This document shows positions 13,376 to 18,754 of a stretch of DNA of 26,126 nucleotides, piece by piece. The position numbers and the translations under genes are program-made. Origin of the DNA: a virus. Every line of letters begins with the position of its first letter. Positions within the stretch are counted from its first letter, which is position 1. Location: IMG/VR virus record IMGVR_UViG_3300025872_000270, positions 1 to 26,126 of that record; one strand, 5' to 3'. The notes under the pieces are model-generated. The model was not told where the DNA came from and did not search any database. It saw only the letters and a list, made by a program, of their open reading frames with translations.

Positions 13376-14093
13376 TTGAGGCCTTGACCCCGTTTCGCCA
13401 GTGCCGGAGCATCATCGCCGCGGCAGATTGACTCCCGGTCGCACGCTCCTTGATCTCGGCGCGCCGGGCTTTAAGTTTTGCGTTCTCAGCCCGTAGTCCA
13501 ACCTTCCGTTCCCTGTCTCGGTTGATGGAGTCAATAGTGGCGTGAGCTTTGCCTTCCGACAGATGCAGGAGGCAGTTCATGAGCACTTTGTCGTAGCCGT
13601 CGTCTCCGAGCGACGGGAACCGATTGACCCACGACGGAATGGTATCCGGCATGGTTGCCTCGGGAAGCCCAAGGAGCCCGTCAGAAGCCTTGGCGGCTAG
13701 TTCCTTGTATTGATCGGGCGCCTCGATGATTCGGCGTTGTTCCGCGGTTTCTCCGGTCAGCTCGGTCGACGTTTCGATCAAACCCAAGCGAGCGGCTTCC
13801 TCGTCAACTTCGTGAAACTTCGGGCGGAACTTTCGATCCCTGATCCAGAGCAAAAGGTTTCCCGCTCCGTTGACCCAGTAGAGAGGCGATTCCCCGGGAA
13901 CGTACCCGGGTTCGTAATGCGCGATCCTGAGCCCAGTCCGTCCCATCCGCTTAAGGCGGAACATGAACGTCTTGACCATGTCCATGTCGAGCTCGTCGAG
14001 CGGAGCTCCGGGGTGCCGGGCAAGCTCCGCCACCAAACGCTGGCGGTACTCGTCGTATGCCGCCTTGATCCACACGATTTCTTCTCTGTTCAC
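13365..14093 (-). CDS. Hypothetical protein with C-terminal coiled coil, 242 aa
   Basis: GTG start at 14093 overlaps the initiator stop as GTGA. The protein is helical at the N-terminus (IVWIKAAYDEYRQRLVAELA), has an aromatic-rich middle (HYEPGYVPGESPLYWVNGAG) and ends in a charged coiled-coil-like stretch (about residues 190-222). Directly downstream of a replication-initiator-like gene, it occupies the place of a helicase loader in many phages. No family recognised, so that role is only positional. Confidence 0.68.
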   Translation of the reverse strand: MNREEIVWIKAAYDEYRQRLVAELARHPGAPLDELDMDMVKTFMFRLKRMGRTGLRIAHYEPGYVPGESPLYWVNGAGNLLLWIRDRKFRPKFHEVDEEAARLGLIETSTELTGETAEQRRIIEAPDQYKELAAKASDGLLGLPEATMPDTIPSWVNRFPSLGDDGYDKVLMNCLLHLSEGKAHATIDSINRDRERKVGLRAENAKLKARRAEIKERATGSQSAAAMMLRHWRNGVKASSAG

Positions 14094-14677
14094 TTCCCGA
14101 TCCTCCTGTTCGCCCTAGTGTACTCCGCAATCCGGCGCTCCTCCTCCCGGTCCGCGTCTGCGAAATACCGGGTCGAGTACTCGGACGCTTCGCGTGCTCG
14201 ACGCTCGGGAGCTGACTCGGCGCGTTGCCCTTGGACACGCAGAGTATATCTACTACCAAGGGTATCTCTTACTAGTGGTTCTACTGATGGTTCCCCTGAT
14301 GGTTCTGTGTACCGTTTTTGGTACTGTTTCGAGTCCGTTTTTGGTACAGCTTGGAGTCCGTTTTCGGTACTGTTCCGTTTTCGGTACTGCTCCGTTTTTG
14401 GGACCGTTTCCTCAGGTATCCCTAGTATCCAAACCTTGATTCCTCCGGTGGCTCCGACTCGACGTCCCGTGTCCTGTATTAGCCCGGATTCGGCAAGGTC
14501 GCGGAGCACCGAAAGCACCGTCTTGCGGTTAAGCTCCGTGTCCCGGGATAGTGTTTCAATCGATGGATATGCCTCGCCTGATTCGCCCGCGTAATTAGCG
14601 AGCGCCATCAAAACGGACTTCCGGGAGGACGACCCCGTGGTCGTCCTCCTTGCCCAGTTAATCGCTTGGATGCTCAT
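14090..14677 (-). CDS. Helix-turn-helix replication initiator-like protein
   Basis: Protein of 195 aa. Residues about 18-85 form a winged helix of the HTH_36 / phage O-protein N-terminal type: KSVLMALANYAGESGEAYPS, IETLSRDTELNRKTVLSVLR, DLAESGLIQDTG and a hydrophobic wing strand. The middle (about residues 90-135) is low-complexity and encoded by two arrays of DNA repeats; the C-terminal part is a charged helix. The arrangement recalls lambda O, where origin iterons lie inside the initiator gene. It follows the RecT-like gene by 3 nt, starting at ATG 14677. DNA binding is likely; the replication role is inferred from family and context. Confidence 0.75.
   Translation of the reverse strand: MSIQAINWARRTTTGSSSRKSVLMALANYAGESGEAYPSIETLSRDTELNRKTVLSVLRDLAESGLIQDTGRRVGATGGIKVWILGIPEETVPKTEQYRKRNSTENGLQAVPKTDSKQYQKRYTEPSGEPSVEPLVRDTLGSRYTLRVQGQRAESAPERRAREASEYSTRYFADADREEERRIAEYTRANRRIGK
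14271..14306. repeat. Three tandem 12-bp repeats
   Basis: Plus strand: ACTAGTGGTTCT, ACTGATGGTTCC, CCTGATGGTTCT, three imperfect 12-mers in a row. They encode an EPSG/EPSV-like peptide repeat in the initiator. They adjoin the iteron-like array and may be part of the same origin or a variable linker. Confidence 0.6.
14311..14406. repeat. Five iteron-like repeats, candidate origin
   Basis: The plus strand has five copies of a CCGTTTTTGGTAC-like unit, starting at 14312, 14335, 14358, 14375 and 14392, thus at spacings of 23, 23, 17 and 17. Copies 3 and 4 read CCGTTTTCGGTAC; copy 5 ends GGGAC. The unit has a partly palindromic core (GTACC...GGTAC). Being inside a DNA-binding initiator-like gene, this is a good candidate for origin iterons. 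Confidence 0.6.
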
Positions 14678-14680
14678 ACC

Positions 14681-15556
14681 TTAGTTTTCCGCGAAGGGAT
14701 CGACGATCTCCTCGTCCTCATCGGAACCCGCAACCTCGGCGTCTGATTCTTGGAGCATGATCTCTACCGCGGCGTACCAGCAAGCCGGGTCCTCGGAATC
14801 GAACGGCTTGTCGTCCAGAGCAAGAAGCGTCCGCGCCGCATCGACCATTCTGCTTTTGGACGGCTTGCCGGCATCCGTCGTAACGGACAACCCATTCTCG
14901 CTAGCAGCTACCGCGAAGTCCTGCATGGCAATCCTAAGCACACGGGCTTTTACCTTCAAGTCGCCTTCCTGTTCCTCGTCGTGATGCGGGCGCGGAGCCT
15001 CTATCGCAGGAATGGCATTTTGAGGCACTTCTACGGCCCGTACACTGGCGATAGGTGCCCTTTGGGATATCGGCTCCATATTGGACGCTTCCTCGGGCGT
15101 GTAGAGGCCATTTGTCGCACCCGGCAAAACGGACCGGACGCCTTCGCTAACGCATCGAGCGTGGAGCATCTGACGCGGGTACTGAGCCCAGACGTCTTTC
15201 CCGGTAAGTTTCGCGGCGCGGGCTTGCTCAATCGTCCAGCGGACCGTAACGGTACCACCAAGCGGATGCGAAAACGTGGCCTCGGCCGCGGTATCGTCCC
15301 TCTGAGCCCACTCGACCCGACCTCCAAGCCGGACGAATTCTCCGAGCATTGCATCCGCTCGCATAACCGGGCGTCCCTGCACAACGTGGTACCGCTCGAT
15401 GGCGGTCATAGGGTCGAGCCCTTTGCTCCGGCACAAAAGCATCATCGCGGCCGCGGCTTCGCGAGTCTTGAACATCGGAAATAGACCGCTCTTGACCACC
15501 ACGTCCGCCATTTGCATGACGTCCGCGACGGATGTCGTCGCCACCAGTTCGCTCAT
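14681..15556 (-). CDS. RecT-like single-strand annealing protein
   Basis: Protein of 291 aa. Residues about 1-180 match the RecT/Bet pattern: AAAAMMLLCRSKGLDPMTAI, then VVQGRPVMRADAML, a beta segment with VEWAQRD...GTVTVRWT, and QYPRQMLHARCVSEGVRSVL followed by GLYTPEE. The C-terminal part is acidic and unstructured, ending in DEDEEIVDPF. It anneals complementary single strands during phage recombination. No RecE/exonuclease is fused, but two PD-(D/E)XK-type nucleases lie just to the right. ATG at 15556 has GGAGAACAAAG; the longer reading to 15622 would cross the P4 promoter. First gene of the early operon. Confidence 0.85.
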   Translation of the reverse strand: MSELVATTSVADVMQMADVVVKSGLFPMFKTREAAAAMMLLCRSKGLDPMTAIERYHVVQGRPVMRADAMLGEFVRLGGRVEWAQRDDTAAEATFSHPLGGTVTVRWTIEQARAAKLTGKDVWAQYPRQMLHARCVSEGVRSVLPGATNGLYTPEEASNMEPISQRAPIASVRAVEVPQNAIPAIEAPRPHHDEEQEGDLKVKARVLRIAMQDFAVAASENGLSVTTDAGKPSKSRMVDAARTLLALDDKPFDSEDPACWYAAVEIMLQESDAEVAGSDEDEEIVDPFAEN

Positions 15557-15568
15557 CTTTGTTCTCCT

Positions 15569-15603
15569 ACCGATCGGATATCGGTGGTATAGTGTAACAC
15601 ATA
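15569..15603. promoter_or_regulatory. Divergent promoter/operator P4
   Basis: The 47 nt gap between recT (minus) and the ribbon-helix-helix gene (plus) holds overlapping signals. Minus: -10 TACACT (15596-15591), then hairpin ACCGAT-ATCCG-ATCGGT (15585-15569) and TAGGAGAAC. Plus: -10 TATAGT (15588-15593) only 10 nt before the ATG, giving a nearly leaderless RNA. TAGTGTAACACATA (15590-15603) overlaps both -10s and resembles the perfect inverted repeat in P5. No clear -35 was seen for either direction. Confidence 0.6.
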
Positions 15604-15780
15604 ATGGCCAGAAATAGTACACTTGACCGCGACCGGGAACAGCCCGTTTTTTCCGTTCGCCTCAGCCTCGACGAACGGGCAAAGCTTGATGAGGTACGGT
15701 CAGCTACCGGCAAGTCTCGCAACCAGATAATCGCGGAGGCACTGGTCCTCTACCGCCAGACTGTACTGGGCAAACCATGA
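15604..15780 (+). CDS. Ribbon-helix-helix regulator, 58 aa
   Basis: One of the few plus-strand genes. Sequence has a short beta strand V-F-S-V-R-L-S (residues about 15-21), helix LDERAKLDEVRSAT, the turn G-K-S-R and helix NQIIAEALVLYRQ, a standard MetJ/Arc or CopG-like ribbon-helix-helix. Such dimers bind short inverted repeats. It starts right beside the TAGTGTAACACA element and is divergent from the recT operon, the classical arrangement of an autoregulated repressor. There is no Shine-Dalgarno sequence before ATG 15604. The stop overlaps the next plus-strand ATG as ATGA. Confidence 0.85.
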   Translation: MARNSTLDRDREQPVFSVRLSLDERAKLDEVRSATGKSRNQIIAEALVLYRQTVLGKP

Positions 15781-16076
15781 GACGGTCGACACCGCGCTCG
15801 CGGATCGACGCATCCGAGTATGCCGATCGGATAATACTAATCGCCGAAGCAATAGCCACGGCCAACGGCTGGACGCGTAAACCGTTTCCGCTATTTCTCA
15901 AGCTGGTCACGGACGTTGCGGACTGCACTTGCGTCTCGGCCAAACCGCTCCTCGACATCAAGGATGGCGGCAAGCGAGTCCCTGACGCTCCGGACGATGA
16001 CAATGGAGCCCTCGGCCATCAGCACTTTCTGCTCTGGCCGAATCGCCCCGCCGGGCCGTTTGACCTCGAGCCCTAG
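15777..16076 (+). CDS. Doubtful ORF downstream of the regulator, 99 aa
   Basis: ATG 15777 overlaps the regulator stop as ATGA, which argues for translation. The first 38 residues (helical, RIDASEYADRIILIAEAIATA) look protein-like. The rest, from 15891 on, is antisense to the VRR-NUC gene and has the composition of a shadow frame. It may be a real short gene that runs on into a random tail, or not a gene at all. Confidence 0.3.
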   Translation: MRRSTPRSRIDASEYADRIILIAEAIATANGWTRKPFPLFLKLVTDVADCTCVSAKPLLDIKDGGKRVPDAPDDDNGALGHQHFLLWPNRPAGPFDLEP

Positions 16077-16283
16077 CCAGAGCGTCCCCCACGCTTTAGC
16101 CGTGATCATCAGGTCCGGAGCCCCGGGAGTGTTGCCCTGCCATCCGATGGCGGGCGTCCTAGCACCGCACTTGCGGCACGGAACCATTCGGCGGCTCCTG
16201 CCAATCTCTATGACGGTGTAGCCAAACATCCTCAGGATGTTGACAATCGACTGCTGTATTGCCGACTCAGGCTCGCTAGACAT
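15891..16283 (-). CDS. VRR-NUC domain nuclease
   Basis: Protein of 130 aa with the compact VRR-NUC fold of the PD-(D/E)XK superfamily: an N-terminal helix with E-S-A-I-Q-Q-S-I-V, the G-A-P-D-L-M-I motif (catalytic Asp), L-G-L-E-V-K-R-P (catalytic E-x-K) and a C-terminal helix. A C-R-K-C-G pair at about residue 36 may hold metal. Phage VRR-NUC proteins are thought to cut branched or junction DNA in recombination and packaging. Start chosen at ATG 16283, preceded by GGGGAACC; the open frame upstream to 16505 is antisense to another gene. It lies opposite to the surrounding plus-strand genes. Confidence 0.88.
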   Translation of the reverse strand: MSSEPESAIQQSIVNILRMFGYTVIEIGRSRRMVPCRKCGARTPAIGWQGNTPGAPDLMITAKAWGTLWLGLEVKRPGGAIRPEQKVLMAEGSIVIVRSVRDSLAAILDVEERFGRDASAVRNVRDQLEK

Positions 16284-16295
16284 TAGAGGTTCCCC

Positions 16296-16802
16296 ATGCA
16301 CAGACGGACAATGTATGAGGCCGATACCGACCGTGCCGTCCAGACAATCGTACAACGATTCCTCCAGTTCGAGTCTTCGGTCGCGATCCCGGGTTCCGTG
16401 GTATCCCAGACGCCTCCGCGGTCTCAGGTCGATTTCTGCTGGCACGTCGGGCCGCGGCTGATACACGTTGCGGAGCTCAAGCGGAGGAACTGCCGCCACG
16501 ACCACTGGCCAGACTATATGATTAGCCTGAGCAAGGTCGAAGCAGTTATGCAGTACGTGGAGCTAGGATGGATTCTCGTTCTCTACACGGACGGGCTATA
16601 TCGTATCCCTATCCGGCGCGGCATGAACGTGGAGCAACGGCACGGAGGCAGGACGACTCAGGTACGGGACCAATGGGACCAGCGGGGAGAACCGTGCGCC
16701 ATTTTCCCGATATCCAACCTTATGCCGTTTCGCGGCTGGTCGAAAGACTGGGAGGAAAAGATAGCCGAAGCAGTCGGCAAACACAAACGCCCTGCCGGGT
16801 AA
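16296..16802 (+). CDS. Putative PD-(D/E)XK nuclease, 168 aa
   Basis: Plus strand, divergent from VRR-NUC with only 12 nt between start codons; an in-frame ATG at 16311 is an alternative start. An N-terminal helix (ADTDRAVQTIVQRFLQFE) is followed by R-S-Q-V-D-F-C-W (candidate catalytic Asp) and H-V-A-E-L-K-R-R-N (candidate E-x-K), then an amphipathic helix and VMQYVELGWILVLYTDGLYRI, the usual beta-alpha order of restriction-fold nucleases. No named family recognised. With the VRR-NUC and RecT-like genes nearby it suggests a recombination cluster. Ribosome site is weak (AGAGG). Confidence 0.65.
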   Translation: MHRRTMYEADTDRAVQTIVQRFLQFESSVAIPGSVVSQTPPRSQVDFCWHVGPRLIHVAELKRRNCRHDHWPDYMISLSKVEAVMQYVELGWILVLYTDGLYRIPIRRGMNVEQRHGGRTTQVRDQWDQRGEPCAIFPISNLMPFRGWSKDWEEKIAEAVGKHKRPAG

Positions 16803-16814
16803 CCAGCAGGGCGT
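16787..16814. terminator. Hairpin at convergent gene ends
   Basis: A 9 bp stem ACGCCCTGC / GCAGGGCGT with a 10 nt loop overlaps the stop codon of the plus-strand nuclease and lies 19 nt past the end of the minus-strand 117 aa gene. On the minus strand it is followed by TTTGTGTTTG, so it most likely terminates the minus-strand P5 operon; on the plus strand there is no T-tract. Confidence 0.5.
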
Positions 16815-16832
16815 CGGGGTAGGAGAACCGAT

Positions 16833-17186
16833 CTATGCTACCGGTTCGACGTCTTGTTCCGCAAGGCGAACGGCGAACCAGATAAACCTAGCGTCGGCCT
16901 CAGAAGTCGAGGCGTAAGGATTCCGAACAATCCTCAAAAACGCCACCATCGCCCGGCTCGACACGTCCACCGGCAGGTTCGCCATGTCCCCTACCGTCAC
17001 GTTCGCGAGCACACGCTCGACGACGGACGGAATCATCGGCCCGATCTCGGGCTCGGGAGAATTCCCTTGCAATTTCTCGCTTCCATATGGCGTGAAATTC
17101 CGCTTCGTCCTCATCCGTCCAATCAGGCGGAGGAGCGCATCGCCTGTAGCGCTCGTAGCGTTGTGAAGCCGTATCCAAGCCGTCAT
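16833..17186 (-). CDS. Hypothetical protein, 117 aa (reading frame of 5' half uncertain)
   Basis: ATG at 17186 follows GGAGGAG and overlaps the previous stop as ATGA. The C-terminal half (IPSVVERVLANVTVGDMANLPVD and onward) looks like a genuine folded protein. The N-terminal half is less convincing, whereas the overlapping frame from a TTG at 17178 reads QRYERYRRCAPPPDWTDEDE then AEFHAIWKREIAREF, which looks more protein-like, before degrading into Arg/Gly-rich sequence. So this may be one gene broken by an indel, one with a +1 frameshift near 17060, or two overlapping genes. No family recognised. Confidence 0.55.
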   Translation of the reverse strand: MTAWIRLHNATSATGDALLRLIGRMRTKRNFTPYGSEKLQGNSPEPEIGPMIPSVVERVLANVTVGDMANLPVDVSSRAMVAFLRIVRNPYASTSEADARFIWFAVRLAEQDVEPVA

Positions 17187-17308
17187 AGTATCTCCTCCGT
17201 CTCGCGGTCGATCCGGTCTTGATACCGGCATACGACGTCGATCAACCAACCAAACAGCAGGACCATGCTGGCGCCCATGATGAGCGCCAGCACGACGACG
17301 ATGATCAT
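17183..17308 (-). CDS. Tiny single-span membrane protein, 41 aa
   Basis: ATG 17308 overlaps the previous stop as ATGA and is preceded by GGAGG at 8 nt. Residues 2-26 (IIVVVLALIMGASMVLLFGW then LIDVV) form one transmembrane helix; the remainder is a charged cytoplasmic tail (RYQDRIDRETEEIL). The size resembles small phage membrane proteins such as superinfection or lysis-helper proteins. It could serve as a holin-like partner of the endolysin, though it is in a different operon. Function unknown. Confidence 0.75.
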   Translation of the reverse strand: MIIVVVLALIMGASMVLLFGWLIDVVCRYQDRIDRETEEIL

Positions 17309-17739
17309 TGCGTGTACCTCCACGATGCGTAATAGTCGAGGTCGCGGTAATGGGACGGATCTGCGTTGGCGTAGTGCCGTGTCTCGGTCATTATGTCGGA
17401 GAATCCGAACAGCGTGTCCGTGCGGAACGGCCCGAGGATGAACATCGCATTTGGTTGGCCTTGTCGACCAAGATTCCACCACTCGTTGGTTTCGTCGTTG
17501 ACGTGCAAGGTGGTCTGGCGACCGTCGCGCTCGACGACGCATTCCTCCGTGTTTTCGATGTGGATGACCTTCCACAGACGGTTTCCATCTTCGCGGAGCT
17601 CGATCGCCATCGCGTTGAGCTCTGGGCGGACCCAGTAGCCGTAGGGCTGTGGAGGATGGATGATTGTCTTGGCTTCCCAATGCCGCTCCTCGTCCTCCTG
17701 CCAGCGGTAGTCCTCCATCAGATCGTCGAAGTCGGTCAT
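17305..17739 (-). CDS. Hypothetical protein, 144 aa
   Basis: ATG at 17739, preceded by GGGAGG; overlaps the stop of the upstream membrane protein gene by 4 nt. The N-terminus is very acidic (MTDFDDLMEDYRWQEDEERH). The rest is beta-rich with many W, Y and R (LNAMAIELREDGNRLWKVIH then IENTEECVVERDGR). No family recognised. Part of a tightly overlapping set with the 59, 41 and 117 aa genes; this compact coupling contrasts with the ribozyme-separated genes upstream. Confidence 0.72.
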   Translation of the reverse strand: MTDFDDLMEDYRWQEDEERHWEAKTIIHPPQPYGYWVRPELNAMAIELREDGNRLWKVIHIENTEECVVERDGRQTTLHVNDETNEWWNLGRQGQPNAMFILGPFRTDTLFGFSDIMTETRHYANADPSHYRDLDYYASWRYTQ

Positions 17740-17915
17740 TGGCTCATACCTCCCTCGGCGCGGATGATCGCGGCGCGTTGCTCGGCCTCGATGTCGCGCC
17801 GCGCCCAGAACCCGTCGGCGAACCACCAGCCCATCGCTACCACCAGAACTGCAATAGCAACCTTGACGATCGGGTGTTCGTCGTTCGGCCGTTGTATCAT
17901 GGTACGATTGCTCAT
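17736..17915 (-). CDS. Small membrane protein, 59 aa
   Basis: Start at ATG 17915 after GGAGGAGAACAGAG. Residues about 16-36 (I-V-K-V-A-I-A-V-L-V-V-A-M-G-W-W-F) make one transmembrane segment, followed by an amphipathic helix (ARRDIEAEQRAAIIRAEGG). It is too short to be included in a typical ORF list of 60 aa or more. Overlaps the next gene by 4 nt. Function unknown; one of two single-span membrane proteins in this operon. Confidence 0.72.
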   Translation of the reverse strand: MSNRTMIQRPNDEHPIVKVAIAVLVVAMGWWFADGFWARRDIEAEQRAAIIRAEGGMSQ

Positions 17916-17929
17916 CTCTGTTCTCCTCC

Positions 17930-17958
17930 AAGGCCTGCCGGGTATCCCGGCAGGCCTT
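17930..17958. terminator. Long hairpin without ribozyme
   Basis: A perfect palindrome: 13 bp arms AAGGCCTGCCGGG / CCCGGCAGGCCTT with a 3 nt loop, between the 82 aa gene and the ribosome site of the 59 aa gene. It takes the place that hairpin plus hammerhead has in other spacers, but no CUGAUGA/GAAA core is present. A T-rich tract follows only on the plus strand (TTCTTTCT), so it may be partly read as a plus-strand terminator or act as an RNA stability element. Confidence 0.6.
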
Positions 17959-17966
17959 CTTTCTAT

Positions 17967-18215
17967 CTATGCGTTCTTCCGGATGCGCTCGAGCGGCCCA
18001 ACCACTGCATCGCGTCCGTCGATTATATAGACTTCCATCATCGAGTAGACGTCGTTCGGGGATACCTCGGGGCTCGAGGCGATATTGATGATACGGAACC
18101 ACACTTCGTGGTCCTTGAATCCGTTCTCAATCGCATAGAGCGCGTCATCGATCAGCTCGCGGAGCTTGTCCGCGCCTTGGTTCGCGGCCGATATGGCCCA
18201 GTTCGTCGTCTTCAT
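17967..18215 (-). CDS. Hypothetical protein, 82 aa
   Basis: ATG at 18215 after GGAGAACAGAG, immediately downstream of ribozyme D. Helical N-terminus (GADKLRELIDDALYAIENGF), then a short beta-like central part (DHEVWFRIINIASS). No family recognised. After cleavage by ribozyme D it would be the first gene on the released RNA. Confidence 0.72.
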   Translation of the reverse strand: MKTTNWAISAANQGADKLRELIDDALYAIENGFKDHEVWFRIINIASSPEVSPNDVYSMMEVYIIDGRDAVVGPLERIRKNA

Positions 18216-18227
18216 CTCTGTTCTCCT

Positions 18228-18279
18228 CCGGTTTCGGCCTCGCTAGGCCTCATCAGTACGGCTCGTTGCCGTAGACCGG
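18228..18279 (-). ncRNA. Hammerhead ribozyme D (type III)
   Basis: Minus strand: CCGGU-C, stem I UACGGC-AACGA-GCCGUA, CUGAUGA, stem II GGCCU-AGCG-AGGCC, GAAA, ACCGG. Stem III is CCGGU with ACCGG, one pair longer than in A-C. Predicted cleavage is after GUC, between 18274 and 18273. All three stems differ from the copies 10 kb away yet pair perfectly, which is strong covariation. The ribosome site GGAGGAGAAC overlaps the edge of stem III, so the folded ribozyme might also partly mask it. Confidence 0.93.
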
Positions 18280-18294
18280 CCCGGTTTCCCGGGC
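18279..18294 (-). terminator. GAAA-tetraloop hairpin upstream of ribozyme D
   Basis: GCCCGG-GAAA-CCGGGC on the minus strand, the same core as the hairpins before ribozymes A and B. It shares one base with stem III of the ribozyme and begins 5 nt after the stop codon of the 54 aa gene. No T-tract. Confidence 0.6.
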
Positions 18295-18299
18295 TCCTC

Positions 18300-18464
18300 C
18301 TATGCCTTCCGAACGCAGGACGTCACCGTGTACGAGGACGTACCCATGATTCCTCGGTAGGTCTTGCCTACCTTCAGCTCGACCGTGGTCTCGTCGAGGA
18401 TTTCGATTCCCTCGAGCACTCCGGAAACGAACCGCTTGCCTACGATGTAGCGAACACTTTCCAT
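18300..18464 (-). CDS. Hypothetical beta-rich protein, 54 aa
   Basis: ATG at 18464 after AAGGAGGACGGT; the longer reading to 18521 overlaps the upstream gene and lacks a ribosome site. Strand-rich small protein (VSGVLEGIEILDETTVELKV then GKTYRGIMGTSSYTVTSC), likely a single beta barrel or SH3-like fold. No family recognised. Second gene of the P5 operon, ending at the hairpin before ribozyme D. Confidence 0.68.
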   Translation of the reverse strand: MESVRYIVGKRFVSGVLEGIEILDETTVELKVGKTYRGIMGTSSYTVTSCVRKA

Positions 18465-18483
18465 ACCGTCCTCCTTCTTCCCG

Positions 18484-18684
18484 TCAGGAAATAGCTTCGA
18501 TCTTGACGCCAGCGCGTTCAACGCGATTGTGGTCGGCGCGGCTCCAGCTCAGCGTCGTTATCTTGCCAAATCGCTCGACAGCCGATTCATCTCCGATCCA
18601 CTGCTTCGCGTCTGCTTCCCAGCGGAACCCAGCATCCTTGATGATGTCGCGAATCGAGTAGGTGTTTCCGGTGATGGTGTACAT
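18484..18684 (-). CDS. Small DUF5710-like protein, 66 aa
   Basis: ATG at 18684 after GACGAGGAGAACCAG; the reading extended to 18825 runs through promoter P5 and is rejected. The segment Y-S-I-R-D-I-I-K-D-A-G-F-R-W-E-A-D-A-K-Q-W resembles the short motif I associate with DUF5710-type proteins (a residue run of the form K-x-x-G-A-x-W-D-x-x-x-K-x-W). The C-terminal half is basic. First gene of the P5 operon. Function unknown; such domains appear in mobile-element and phage accessory genes. Confidence 0.65.
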   Translation of the reverse strand: MYTITGNTYSIRDIIKDAGFRWEADAKQWIGDESAVERFGKITTLSWSRADHNRVERAGVKIEAIS

Positions 18685-18697
18685 TCTGGTTCTCCTC

Positions 18698-18745
18698 GTC
18701 AGCGGTCTGACAGGGATAGTGTAACACACTACGGGAAGGTTGCCA
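18698..18745 (-). promoter_or_regulatory. Promoter P5 with operator-like palindrome and leader hairpin
   Basis: -35 TGGCAA (18745-18740), 16 nt spacer, -10 TACACT (18723-18718), then hairpin GTCAG-ACCG-CTGAC (18711-18698) and GAGGAGAACC. A perfect inverted repeat, TAGTGT-AAC-ACACTA on the plus strand, overlaps the -10. The sequence ATAGTGTAACACA is shared with P4, so P4 and P5 are probably under the same regulator. Confidence 0.68.
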
Positions 18746-18754
18746 TATATTTGG

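Noticed and set aside
16821-16884. Plus-strand AGGAGAACC followed by ATG at 16836
   Set aside because: The frame closes after 16 codons and overlaps the end of a minus-strand gene; taken as chance, although the ribosome site is a good match.
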